A stretch of DNA of 64,000 bases from Flavobacterium sp. (lineage in GTDB: Bacteria > Bacteroidota > Bacteroidia > Flavobacteriales > Flavobacteriaceae): contig NZ_JAPZSP010000004.1 of assembly GCF_027531705.1 (NCBI RefSeq), forward strand, positions 124,001-188,000, given 5' to 3'. Below, in pieces: positions 22,758 through 30,699 of the stretch. How positions within the stretch are numbered: position 1 is the first letter of the stretch; each line of letters begins with the position of its first letter. The notes beneath the pieces are model-generated. The model made no database searches. It had not been told where the DNA came from and was given only the letters and a program-made list of their open reading frames with translations. The position numbers were made by a program, and so were the translations under genes.

Positions 22758-23866
22758 AGCGGTTGCTGCTGCGTAACACAATGAATCATTCCGCCATTAG
22801 CATATAAATTTCTAACATCTATTCCAACAACTGTTCTGGTTGGATAAAGATTTTGAATTATTTGATTTGCAACTGCATCATTTGCATCATTGTAATTTGG
22901 CACCAGCACTTTGCTATTGGCTATATAATAATTTACATACGAACCTTTATAACCTAGATTTGTTCCATCATTTTTAACAACATCGTTTTGTGTCAATGGT
23001 AAGTATACAAAACTGTAGGTTGTTCCGTTTTTGTTTTTTGCAGCATATAATTTATTGATGTCAGTTTGCGGTACATCCCATTCGAGCAAGTTAGCTTGAT
23101 TCATAGTTACAATAGTTGTTGTATTTCCAAAACGAGCAAAACCGTCAATATGCATATCTGTAATTTCTAATCCTGCAACACCATCAAGCCAAATAACATT
23201 TGTGACGCCAAGATATGTTTTAAAAATAGCTTCGGCATCAGCTTGCGACAATCCAGGATTTCTATTTGTGTTCAAAATTGCACTTTTTGTTGCCAGTAAG
23301 GTTCCATTTCCGTCAATTTCTACTGCACCACCTTCGTTTACCATTTCGTTGTTCAAATTTATTACCGTTCTTCTTTGGTCAACACCAATCTTAGCAGGAA
23401 TCAAATCACACTTTTCAAAATCAGCTTTTTCTCCCCAACCATTAAAACCCCAATCTTCAATTACTAAATTTCCATTTTTATCGCGAACATAAATTGGTCC
23501 ATTATCTCTAACCCAAACATCGTCAGTTTGATATATTTTAAAATCAATATTTGTTAAAGAAACATTTGCCGCTGTTAGCAAAGCAATTATTCTAGTTTTT
23601 TCGGTTTCGTTATAAGCTATAATATGAACTTTTTCACTTGTTACCAATGCCTTTGTCATAGTAACCCAAGTTGGATCAATCTCATTTCGATAAGTCAAAC
23701 CATATTGATAATGATGAGGCCATTGTAACCATGTCCCTTCATGAGCTTCAGATTCTTCAGGCATTGTATATAAAATCTCATCAGAAGCATTTTCGTCGCT
23801 ATTATTGTTCTGACATGAAATCATACAAATTAAAAGTATCAAGTTTATAAAAATCATTTTTTTCAT
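22754..23866 (-). CDS. Agmatine/peptidylarginine deiminase-family lipoprotein
   Basis: A 370-residue guanidino-group-modifying enzyme of the agmatine deiminase/PPAD family. Family landmarks are GTWLQWPHHYQYG, DVWVRDNGPIYV, NEGGAVEIDGNG, DMHIDGFARF and the catalytic Cys363 in GGMIHCVTQQQP. The N-terminus has a lipoprotein signal with CMISC and then QNNNSDE, so it should be exported and lipid-anchored, unlike cytoplasmic AguA. It probably deiminates agmatine or peptidyl-arginine outside the inner membrane. No aguB-like partner lies nearby. Confidence 0.85.
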   Translation of the reverse strand: MKKMIFINLILLICMISCQNNNSDENASDEILYTMPEESEAHEGTWLQWPHHYQYGLTYRNEIDPTWVTMTKALVTSEKVHIIAYNETEKTRIIALLTAANVSLTNIDFKIYQTDDVWVRDNGPIYVRDKNGNLVIEDWGFNGWGEKADFEKCDLIPAKIGVDQRRTVINLNNEMVNEGGAVEIDGNGTLLATKSAILNTNRNPGLSQADAEAIFKTYLGVTNVIWLDGVAGLEITDMHIDGFARFGNTTTIVTMNQANLLEWDVPQTDINKLYAAKNKNGTTYSFVYLPLTQNDVVKNDGTNLGYKGSYVNYYIANSKVLVPNYNDANDAVANQIIQNLYPTRTVVGIDVRNLYANGGMIHCVTQQQPL

Positions 23867-23890
23867 AGTTTAGGAACTAGTTTAGTTTTT

Positions 23891-26269
23891 TTAATTATTT
23901 ACATTTACTGTAGTTGTTATTCCATTTTCCATTTTTCTCCAAACCAAATTAGGTTTTGGAGAAGGTTTAACTTTTTGCTCAATTACTACAGCATCAGTCA
24001 AAACAAAAGGCGTCGGAATCATCCAATCTCGTCTTTTTGCCATGCTAAACAATGGATTTATCATTAAATCGAAAGAACTTTCAACCAAATTCATGTCTAA
24101 TTTTTCTGAACTAGAAACAGAAAATTGCAGTTCAAGTGGCATATTATCTACCAGATAATAGCTCAAAATTTTATTGCCAACTTTTCCAGAAATTTTACTT
24201 TCTAAATCAATCGATTTTACACCATTGGCTTTCAAATTAGAAATTTCAGAATTAGAAAATATGTCGTAACGATTTACTTTTCTATTTGGAGTAATCATAA
24301 TTTTCAAATAACGTCGGCTTCCGATTGTTGAATCTTTTAGAAATTCTATAGTCGGTTTTGCTACGTTTTTAATTTCAGCATCAGCCATAAAAGTAAATTC
24401 CGAACCGTATTTACTGTACAATTTATTAGTGTTTAATGGTTTAGCATCTTTTGGCTTTTCGCCTAAATATCCTTTTGTCCATTCATCTAAATTGGTGTCG
24501 TAGGTTGCCCAATTTGCTTTGTTTGTATCTGCGTTCAAAACATAAACCAAACTATTCGGTTTTGCTTTTCCATAAACATATCCAGATGATTGATGCGCTT
24601 TTACAAACAACCCAATTGAAAGAAGTAAAAACAACATTGACCATCGATTTTTGTTTGTAACAGTTCCAAAAATTGGTAATAATAATGTAAAACTTAAAAC
24701 CGTCAAAACAGCACTACCAACTAAAATTTTCAATCCCAATCCAACAGGAAACATCTGAATAAATGGTGCTAAAATTGCTACAGTCGGAATTGCCAAAACG
24801 AGATTTAACAACCAACTCGACTTTTGCGTAAGCACAAAATAAAGCAACATTATCAAACTTGAAATTACTGGAATTAACAAGAATCCAGCACCTTTTAGGT
24901 TGATTGCAATTAACGTATTAATCACCAACCAAATCAACATTGGTGAAATCATTTGGTTTATTTCTGGATTTATTTTTCCGTTATTTTTATAAAAAAAGAA
25001 ACAAATTGCCAAAGTCAAACTCACAAATCCATAAATATAATCGTGACCGTTATAGGTGAATCCGTGTAAAATATCATTGTATTGTGGATAAATAGAAAGT
25101 AACATTTTCCATCCAAAAAAAGTGATGCCGCCAGCTACAACAAGTGTTGCTAGAAAAGGTAAAAATCCTTTAATAATCAAATCTATTCGCAAAACTTGTT
25201 TGCCTAATCCGATAAATACTGCTCCAAAAAACAACAAAAATCCAATAATCAACATTGGAAAAATCCATGAAAACGGATAGTTAACAAATGTAAATGGAAT
25301 GTTGAAATATACTTTGTCTTCACCCGAATTCAAATTAGTCAAATCTGCATTTGAAAAATAATTAAGTAAAGGAAATAAATACGTTCCTTGATGTGCCAAG
25401 GTTTTTGGATTCAAATTCTCATAAGTATCCTGCGAAGTATGGTAGTCAAAATGGTCGTCAATAAAAGCAAAATTATACCCTTGAATTTTTCCGCTTTCTC
25501 TAAAAACAGTCAAATCGGTGTCATTGGGCAACATTTTATAAATGCTATACATCAACGAATTAGAAGCTGGATAAGCAACATTTCCATTGCTAAAAGCATC
25601 CACCATTTTGGCATTTCCTTGGTTGGTTTCCATCAGCATATAACTTGGTCCGCCCGAACCACGCGCTTCAAAATTTAACACCAAACCCACTTCTTTTGCC
25701 CATTTATGTTTGGTAACAAAAAGTGCTGCACCGTTCAATCCTAATTCTTCTGCATCAGAAAATAAGATGATTATATCGTTTTTATGCCTGGTTTTGTTAT
25801 GCAAAAAAGCACGAACACTTTCCAAAATTGTAGCAACACCAGAAGCATCATCGCTTGCACCTTTAGAAAAAGAATGCGGCGCCGAATCATAATGCGAAAG
25901 CAACAACAATGCTTTTGTATTTTTTGTCTCACTGAGCGCAGTCGAAGTGCTTTTTATTCTTGCCAAAATGTTTTTAGAATAAACCAACGTTCCTTTTTCA
26001 GTCATGGTAAAACCTTCTTGAAGGCTAGTTTGCAAACCTAAATCTTCCAATTCGTTTACCAAATATTGAACGACAACTTCATGATTTTTGGAACCAACAT
26101 AATGCGGTTCTTTAGTCATTTGCTTCACTTTTGCCAAAGCTCTTTTGGTAGAAAACTCCGAAAGTGGCGCATCTGTCTTATCATAATCCTGAGGCATTAT
26201 GAAGTAAAAAACACCAAACAAAAGTGCCAAAAGCACCAACATAGACTGAATTGAGTAATTTTTTCTCAT
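23891..26269 (-). CDS. M28-family membrane aminopeptidase
   Basis: A 792-residue zinc peptidase fused to a membrane domain. One N-terminal anchor (LVLLALLFGVFYFIM) precedes the M28 catalytic domain, about 60-330. It shows the metal ligands in LLLSHYDSAPHS and KGASDDASGVA, the catalytic FSDAEELGLNGA, and DDHFDYHTSQDTYEN. From about 340 to 580, seven or more hydrophobic helices follow, then a C-terminal soluble domain. The architecture is like eukaryotic Fxna/ER aminopeptidases and is common in Flavobacteriia. It is probably periplasmic-facing. It lies 24 bp upstream of the deiminase gene on the same strand, so the two may share a transcript. Confidence 0.88.
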   Translation of the reverse strand: MRKNYSIQSMLVLLALLFGVFYFIMPQDYDKTDAPLSEFSTKRALAKVKQMTKEPHYVGSKNHEVVVQYLVNELEDLGLQTSLQEGFTMTEKGTLVYSKNILARIKSTSTALSETKNTKALLLLSHYDSAPHSFSKGASDDASGVATILESVRAFLHNKTRHKNDIIILFSDAEELGLNGAALFVTKHKWAKEVGLVLNFEARGSGGPSYMLMETNQGNAKMVDAFSNGNVAYPASNSLMYSIYKMLPNDTDLTVFRESGKIQGYNFAFIDDHFDYHTSQDTYENLNPKTLAHQGTYLFPLLNYFSNADLTNLNSGEDKVYFNIPFTFVNYPFSWIFPMLIIGFLLFFGAVFIGLGKQVLRIDLIIKGFLPFLATLVVAGGITFFGWKMLLSIYPQYNDILHGFTYNGHDYIYGFVSLTLAICFFFYKNNGKINPEINQMISPMLIWLVINTLIAINLKGAGFLLIPVISSLIMLLYFVLTQKSSWLLNLVLAIPTVAILAPFIQMFPVGLGLKILVGSAVLTVLSFTLLLPIFGTVTNKNRWSMLFLLLSIGLFVKAHQSSGYVYGKAKPNSLVYVLNADTNKANWATYDTNLDEWTKGYLGEKPKDAKPLNTNKLYSKYGSEFTFMADAEIKNVAKPTIEFLKDSTIGSRRYLKIMITPNRKVNRYDIFSNSEISNLKANGVKSIDLESKISGKVGNKILSYYLVDNMPLELQFSVSSSEKLDMNLVESSFDLMINPLFSMAKRRDWMIPTPFVLTDAVVIEQKVKPSPKPNLVWRKMENGITTTVNVNN

Positions 26270-26286
26270 TTATCGTAAACCTTTTA

Positions 26287-26318
26287 TTTCGTACTTCGTA
26301 TATCGAACGTCGTACTTT
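26287..26318 (-). repeat. TACTTCGTA-word intergenic element
   Basis: The short gap between the zinc-ribbon and M28 genes contains CGTACTTCGTA followed by ATCGAACGTCGTAC, a partly palindromic cluster of CGTAC/TCGAA words. Confidence 0.4.
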
Positions 26319-26669
26319 TTAATATTCTTTTTTAACCAACATATAATAATCATTTTCCAAAAAACGATAACCTTGATCATAAACAAAATGATAAGTATTA
26401 CCTGTATTTGTAGTCAACATATTGGTAAAATACTCAAAATCAAAACCTTTGCTTAGCAATTTAGTTTTGGTAATTTTCGATTTCCCATCCGGATTTGCGT
26501 CTGACAAAATACGGTAATTTTTACGCAATTTATTATTTACATTACGCATGTAATTATTACTATCCTTGTTCATTTTATTATTGTAAGCATTGCGACAACC
26601 ATCGCTACAGAACTTTTTGTCCTCACGACCTACAATTTTTTCATCACATTCTAAACAGTTTTTGTTCAT
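26319..26669 (-). CDS. Small zinc-ribbon protein of unknown function
   Basis: A 116-residue protein with Cys5, Cys8, Cys21 and Cys25 in the pattern NCLECDEKI and FCSDGCRNAY (Cx2Cx12Cx3C). This is a zinc-ribbon like those of small DUF2116-type proteins. The rest is basic and helical (NNKLRKNYRIL) with an aromatic C-terminus (GNTYHFVYDQGYRFLEND). The open frame extends to 26750, but that part is the dispersed repeat read in antisense. ATG at 26669 places the first zinc ligand at residue 5, so I use it. It may bind nucleic acid. I know no specific function. Confidence 0.75.
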   Translation of the reverse strand: MNKNCLECDEKIVGREDKKFCSDGCRNAYNNKMNKDSNNYMRNVNNKLRKNYRILSDANPDGKSKITKTKLLSKGFDFEYFTNMLTTNTGNTYHFVYDQGYRFLENDYYMLVKKEY

Positions 26670-27060
26670 AGTTCTAAATGTTTTTAAGGAGCGAATGGCT
26701 CGGGCATTTTTGGTTTCCTTATTCCTGCTTTCCGTTCTACTTCGTGCCACTGCAATCAGGGCTAGATGGGTTTTGTCTTTTGTATTTCTTCAAAATTTCT
26801 AAAAAAATATAACAACAATTTGCAAACCTCAATTCTTTAAAAATCAAACAAATATACAAATTATTTTCCGTTTACAAACGTTTACAAACATTTACAACCG
26901 AAATTAAATGGTTATCTACCGAATAAAATTTGCAAGTCACCACAACTTTGCATCGTCGGAAATGAGAAAAGTACAATTGCAAAATTCAATTTCAATAGCA
27001 ATGTCAAAAAATTCAATCTAGACAAAATAATATTAAAAACAATTTAAATTTTTACACGCC
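26670..27060. other. 391-bp gap between the zinc-ribbon gene and the ssb pair
   Basis: The first part, to about 26781, is repeat copy 2. The rest is very AT-rich, with ACAAACGTTTACAAAC-like words around 26872-26900 and a CAATTTCAATAGCAATG stretch. The last 30 bp (AAAAACAATTT...ACACGCC) are a leader duplicated before the second short ssb. I see no RNA gene and no credible ORF. Confidence 0.6.
26687..26781 (+). repeat. Dispersed intergenic repeat, copy 2
   Basis: This is the second copy of the element described at 1979-2092, in the same orientation. It begins AGGAGCGAATGGCTCGGGC and ends with AATCAGGGCTAG and TTTTGTCTTTT. Copy 2 lacks the central TCCCGC hairpin. It begins 18 bp upstream of the zinc-ribbon start and also lies between divergent genes. 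Confidence 0.7.
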
Positions 27061-27384
27061 ATGAGAAACAAAGTACAATTAATCGGAAACGTAGGTCAAG
27101 AACCAGAAATCAAAACATTTGAAGGTGGAAGAAAACTTGCCTGCATTACTATTGCAACAAGCGAAGTTTATTACAAAGAAAACGGTGATAAAGCCGAAAA
27201 AACCGAATGGCACCGAGTAAGTGCTTGGGGAAAAACAGCCGACATTATCGAAAAATATGTAACCAAAGGTAAAGAAATTGCCATAGAAGGTAAGCTAACC
27301 CACAGAAGTTACGACGACAAAGACGGAAACAAACGCTACATCACAGAAGTAGTTGCCAACGAACTAGTTTTGATGGGAAAATAG
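27061..27384 (+). CDS. Short SSB-like protein, copy 1 (107 aa)
   Basis: An OB-fold single-stranded DNA-binding protein: RNKVQLIGNVGQEPEIKTF, EKTEWHRVSAWGKTAD, GKLTHRSYDDKDGN. It ends at ELVLMGK immediately after the OB fold. The disordered linker and acidic tip that recruit partner proteins are therefore absent. The next gene is a close duplicate, including the 30-bp leader. A truncated SSB could be regulatory, dominant-negative, or used for protecting imported DNA, but no evidence in the sequence decides this. Confidence 0.92.
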   Translation: MRNKVQLIGNVGQEPEIKTFEGGRKLACITIATSEVYYKENGDKAEKTEWHRVSAWGKTADIIEKYVTKGKEIAIEGKLTHRSYDDKDGNKRYITEVVANELVLMGK

Positions 27385-27461
27385 TTTTCAATACCAATTG
27401 CAATTGCAAAATCAAAGAATCAATATTTACATAACAAAAACAATTTTAAATTTTACACGCC

Positions 27462-27794
27462 ATGAATGCATTAAAAAACAAAGTACAATTAATCGGACAC
27501 GTAGGACAAGAACCTGAAATCAAAACTTTTGAAGGTGGAAAGAAGTTAGCAAACATCACGTTGGCTACCAATGAAAATTACACTAACAACAAAGGCGAAA
27601 AAGTTGAAAACACCGAATGGCATCGAATTACCGCATGGGGAAAACTAGCAGACTTAATAGATAAGTACGTTATAAAAGGTAAAGAAATCGCTATCGAAGG
27701 AAAACTAACGCACAGAAGTTATGACGACAAAGAAGGAAACAAACGTTATATAACAGAAATTGTTGCGACCGAGTTGTTGCTTTTAGGAAAATAG
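27462..27794 (+). CDS. Short SSB-like protein, copy 2 (110 aa)
   Basis: A tandem paralogue of the preceding gene. The blocks EPEIKTFEGG, EWHRI/V and KGKEIAIEGKLTHRSYDDK are shared, and it adds three residues at the N-terminus (MNALKNKVQLIGHVGQ). It also stops straight after the OB fold (ELLLLGK). The leader ACAATTTTAAATTTTACACGCC resembles the leader of copy 1, so the duplicated unit includes 5' sequence. The copies have diverged at a good fraction of positions, so the duplication is not recent. The HRDC gene follows after 23 bp. Confidence 0.92.
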   Translation: MNALKNKVQLIGHVGQEPEIKTFEGGKKLANITLATNENYTNNKGEKVENTEWHRITAWGKLADLIDKYVIKGKEIAIEGKLTHRSYDDKEGNKRYITEIVATELLLLGK

Positions 27795-27817
27795 TCTAAC
27801 GAAAAAAAAGTGTCACA

Positions 27818-28246
27818 ATGAACATCAAAGTATTTAATATTCGATTGGATAAGGAAAACTGTCAAAATGATCAGAGCAAAATGAATACGTTTCTAGATTC
27901 GGTTGAAGTAAAACTCACTTCCACAAATTTTGTAACCACTGGAACGGTAGATTTTTGGTCAGCGGTAGTTTTTTATGAACCCAAAAACGCAAATTCAACT
28001 CAAAAAGAAGTTATCGAACTTAACGAAAATGAGAAAGAAATCTTCACTGCCTTAAAACAATGGCGCAATGATTTAGCTCAAAAATTAGGTTGGTCGGCTT
28101 TTAGAATTTGCCACAATTCACATTTAATTTCAATTGCAAAAGAGAAACCACAGAATTTGGACGAACTTAAAAAAGTGAAAAGTTTTGGAGAAAGCAGAAC
28201 ATTAAATTATGGCGACGACATTATTTCATTGTTGAATGCTTTTTAG
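27818..28246 (+). CDS. HRDC-domain protein
   Basis: A 142-residue protein. The N-terminal half (MNIKVFNIRLDKENCQND...) is not recognised. It has a beta-rich pattern with a FWSAVVFYEP strand. Residues 67-142 form an HRDC domain (EIFTALKQWRNDLAQKLGWSA, SLISIAKEKPQN-type layout, LKKVKSFGESRTLNYGDDI). HRDC domains in RecQ helicases and RNase D bind nucleic acid. Here it stands alone. It lies 23 bp after the second short ssb and ends in a terminator, so ssb-ssb-HRDC may be an operon devoted to single-stranded DNA. The function is inferred only from domains and context. Confidence 0.8.
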   Translation: MNIKVFNIRLDKENCQNDQSKMNTFLDSVEVKLTSTNFVTTGTVDFWSAVVFYEPKNANSTQKEVIELNENEKEIFTALKQWRNDLAQKLGWSAFRICHNSHLISIAKEKPQNLDELKKVKSFGESRTLNYGDDIISLLNAF

Positions 28247-28268
28247 AACAATTGTAACTTTACTTATG

Positions 28269-28306
28269 AAAAGCGATAGAAGTAACATTCTGTCGCTTTT
28301 TTATTT
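28269..28306 (+). terminator. Terminator after the HRDC gene
   Basis: AAAAGCGATAGAA (28269-28281) pairs with TTCTGTCGCTTTT (28288-28300) with one wobble, and a T-rich run follows. It ends the ssb-ssb-HRDC unit. Confidence 0.8.
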
Positions 28307-28345
28307 TTCAAAAAAGTACATCCTTACAATGTCAAAAACTTTTTA

Positions 28346-28365
28346 ACACGAAAACGATTTCGTGT
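28346..28365 (+). other. Small perfect hairpin upstream of a secreted-protein gene
   Basis: ACACGAAA and TTTCGTGT form a perfect 8-bp stem with an ACGA loop, 59 bp before the next ATG. No T-run follows, so it is not a classical terminator. It could be an operator or a leader hairpin. Confidence 0.4.
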
Positions 28366-28423
28366 CAATTCAAATTAGCAAGTGTGTTTATTTTTCATAC
28401 CTTTATTATAAATAACGCTTTTA

Positions 28424-28921
28424 ATGTTTAATTCAAAATCATTCCTTTTAATTGTTGCTTTCAGTTGTTATTTTCAATTTGGGTTTTCTCAAGTTGGAAT
28501 TAACACTTCAACTCCATTGAGTACGTTGGACATCAATGGAAATTTGAATGTAAAAGAGATCGGAATTGTAAATACCAATGTTTTAGGTTCGGCAGTTTTC
28601 AATGGTGGACCATCTGGTTCGGCAAGATTAATCGATGACGGCGTGTATATTTCACTTTCTCCAACATCTGGAAATGTTGAGTTTATTTTGCCCAATGCGG
28701 TAAATGTTCCCGGAAGGATTTATATGTTGAGAAATATTTCATCATCTGAAAATGCAGTTTTGTATAGTTTTGGCGGCAAGTTTTTTGCTAAAGATTCAAA
28801 AGATGCAACTTGTCCGCTTTGTCCAGGAACTACAACTTCTTTTTTAACATTACCATCAAATGGATTATTAAAAACAATTATTGTAATAAGCGATGGTGAA
28901 AATTGGTCTTATTTTTTCTAA
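28424..28921 (+). CDS. Small secreted protein with a flavobacterial VGINTSTP N-terminus
   Basis: A 165-residue exported protein. The signal peptide ends near GFSQ (residue 22). The mature start VGINTSTPLSTLDINGNL is the motif that opens many flavobacterial surface and tail-fibre-like proteins. Those are usually several hundred residues long, but this one stops after a beta-rich segment and a CPLCPG loop. It has no T9SS sorting domain. It is possibly a minimal or shortened member. The function is unknown. It overlaps the next convergent gene by 4 bp. Confidence 0.75.
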   Translation: MFNSKSFLLIVAFSCYFQFGFSQVGINTSTPLSTLDINGNLNVKEIGIVNTNVLGSAVFNGGPSGSARLIDDGVYISLSPTSGNVEFILPNAVNVPGRIYMLRNISSSENAVLYSFGGKFFAKDSKDATCPLCPGTTTSFLTLPSNGLLKTIIVISDGENWSYFF

Positions 28922-29106
28922 GCTACTTTTTTAATTTTTTTAATCAAATCAAACATTGGACATTTTTTACAACGTTTTTTTTCACTCTTAATATATTTCT
29001 CACAACAAGAAGATTTGCATTTGTTAGAAACCTTTAATTTTTTAATTAAATCGTTCTTTTTTTGTTTTTTGTCTATATGTTTTTCCTGTTTACTCAAGTC
29101 TATCAA
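28918..29106 (-). CDS. Lys/Cys-rich small protein (62 aa)
   Basis: A TTG-initiated frame of 62 codons with about one third lysine and the cysteines C-x3-SCC and RCKKCP. The pattern suggests a metal or nucleic-acid binding site, but I do not recognise a family. A TACTTTTG box on the minus strand at 29129-29122 is placed like a -7 element, 15 bp before the start. The stop overlaps the convergent secreted-protein gene by 4 bp. The AT-rich composition could produce such a lysine-rich frame by chance, so confidence is moderate. Confidence 0.5.
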   Translation of the reverse strand: MIDLSKQEKHIDKKQKKNDLIKKLKVSNKCKSSCCEKYIKSEKKRCKKCPMFDLIKKIKKVA

Positions 29107-29163
29107 TATAAAATAACACTACAAAAGTAATGTTATTTTTATAAATTCTAAATAAAAATAAAA

Positions 29164-29682
29164 TTATTTAGTTGTAGAGGTTGCAGCACTTGTTACGGAA
29201 AGAATTTGTATATCTCTATCAAATAAATACAAACCACCACGATCCTCACCAATTAGATTAATTTTGTCTAAAATGGTTTTTGCCTGTGCTTCTTCTTCAA
29301 TTTGTTCTGCTACGTACCATTGCAAAAAATTATGTGTTGCATAATCCTTTTCTTCAAACGTTATATGCACTAATTTATTGATTGAATCAGAAACAAAAAG
29401 CTCATGTTTATATAATTCTTCAAACATTTCTTTAAAATTTCCAAAGCTTGTTTTAGGAGCTTTCAAATCTGTAACAATTGAATGGCCTCCACGTTCGTTA
29501 ACATATTTTATTAACTTTAACATATGCTGACGTTCTTCATCTGACTGATTATACATAAATTGAGCAACTCCTTCAAGTCCTTGAATTTCTGCCCAACAAG
29601 CCATTGACAAATAGGTTTGAGACGATTCCGCTTCAATTCTAATTTGATTATTTAATGCAGTTTCTATATTTTTAGATAACAT
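29164..29682 (-). CDS. ftnA: Non-haem ferritin
   Basis: A 172-residue iron-storage protein. The ferroxidase ligands Glu17, Glu50 and His53 fall at exactly the E. coli FtnA positions (RIEAES, SDEERQH), with the second-half ligands in EEKDYA and AEQIEEEAQ. It oxidises Fe(II) and stores it as a mineral core. It lies alone between the small Lys/Cys-rich gene and the deacetylase gene. Confidence 0.94.
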   Translation of the reverse strand: MLSKNIETALNNQIRIEAESSQTYLSMACWAEIQGLEGVAQFMYNQSDEERQHMLKLIKYVNERGGHSIVTDLKAPKTSFGNFKEMFEELYKHELFVSDSINKLVHITFEEKDYATHNFLQWYVAEQIEEEAQAKTILDKINLIGEDRGGLYLFDRDIQILSVTSAATSTTK

Positions 29683-29796
29683 AATTTATTTTTTTTTATA
29701 AAAGTACAAATTTATTGAATTATTCAATCTTGAAAAAAAGTTAAAGTTATTTTTTAAAATTAGTCTAAGTAAAAATTCAAATCGTTTTATAGCCAA

Positions 29797-30699
29797 TCAA
29801 GTAAAAATATTTTTTGCAACTCTAAATGTATTTGCGTGTGCATCAATAATTGTTTTAATACTTTCTGAATAACCGCCACCCATACTCACTTGAACCGGAA
29901 TAGAATATTTTTTACAGTTTTTAAAAACAATTTCATCTCTCTTTTTAGAACCTTCTAGAGTACAAGATAATTTTCCCAATTTATCTGATTCTAAAATATC
30001 AACACCCGCTAAATAAAATATAAAATCGGGTTTAATCTGTTCAATTAATTCAGGAATCAAATCGTCAATGATTGAAATAAACGCACTGTCAGTTGTTCCA
30101 TCATCAAGAGCGATATCTAAATCAGAAACTTCTTTTTTAAAAGGATAATTGGTCTTTCCGTGAACGGAAACTGTATAAACGTTGGTGTTATTTCTAAAAA
30201 TTTCTGCTGTACCATTTCCTTGGTGAACATCTAAATCTAGTATTAAAATTTTAGTTGCCAATTGATAATCTAGCAAATACTGAGCAGCAATAGCTTGATC
30301 GTTTAGCAGACAAAAAGCTTCGCCGTGACCTGTAAAAGCATGGTGTGTTCCGCCAGCAATATTAAAAGCTACTTTATGCTCAAGAGCTTTTTTACAACCA
30401 ATCAATGTGCCGTTTGCAATTCGTAATTCACGCTCAACTAGTTCCGCTGATAGAGGAAAACCAATTTTACGTGCTGCTTTTGCATCTAATGTTAATTGTA
30501 ATAAATCGTTTAAATATTTTTCAGTATGAACTCTTGTTACGAAAGATAAATCTATACTATCAGGTTCAAAAAAATAAGAATGTTCAGCAGTTCCTTCATG
30601 AAGTAATTGTTGCGGTAACAATTCATATTTTTGCATGGGAAAACGATGACCATCTGGTAAGGGATGTTTATAAATTGGATGATACGCTATCGGAATCAT
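29797..30699 (-). CDS. Histone deacetylase-family protein
   Basis: A 300-residue zinc deacetylase of the class II/AcuC-like group. Catalytic histidines are in GGTHHAFTGHGEAF. Metal ligands are in LDLDVHQGNGTAEIF and the later LAGVDILESDKLG aspartate. A GGGYS loop is near the C-terminus. Bacterial relatives act on acetylated lysines, acetoin-related targets or polyamines, and the substrate here is open. Its ATG directly abuts the stop of the upstream CAT-like gene (TAA-ATG), so the two are cotranscribed and probably translationally coupled. Confidence 0.92.
   Translation of the reverse strand: MIPIAYHPIYKHPLPDGHRFPMQKYELLPQQLLHEGTAEHSYFFEPDSIDLSFVTRVHTEKYLNDLLQLTLDAKAARKIGFPLSAELVERELRIANGTLIGCKKALEHKVAFNIAGGTHHAFTGHGEAFCLLNDQAIAAQYLLDYQLATKILILDLDVHQGNGTAEIFRNNTNVYTVSVHGKTNYPFKKEVSDLDIALDDGTTDSAFISIIDDLIPELIEQIKPDFIFYLAGVDILESDKLGKLSCTLEGSKKRDEIVFKNCKKYSIPVQVSMGGGYSESIKTIIDAHANTFRVAKNIFT

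Noticed and set aside
26590..26802. 70-codon plus-strand ORF
   Set aside because: It lies across repeat copy 2 and the zinc-ribbon gene on the other strand. The protein has no sensible composition or family.
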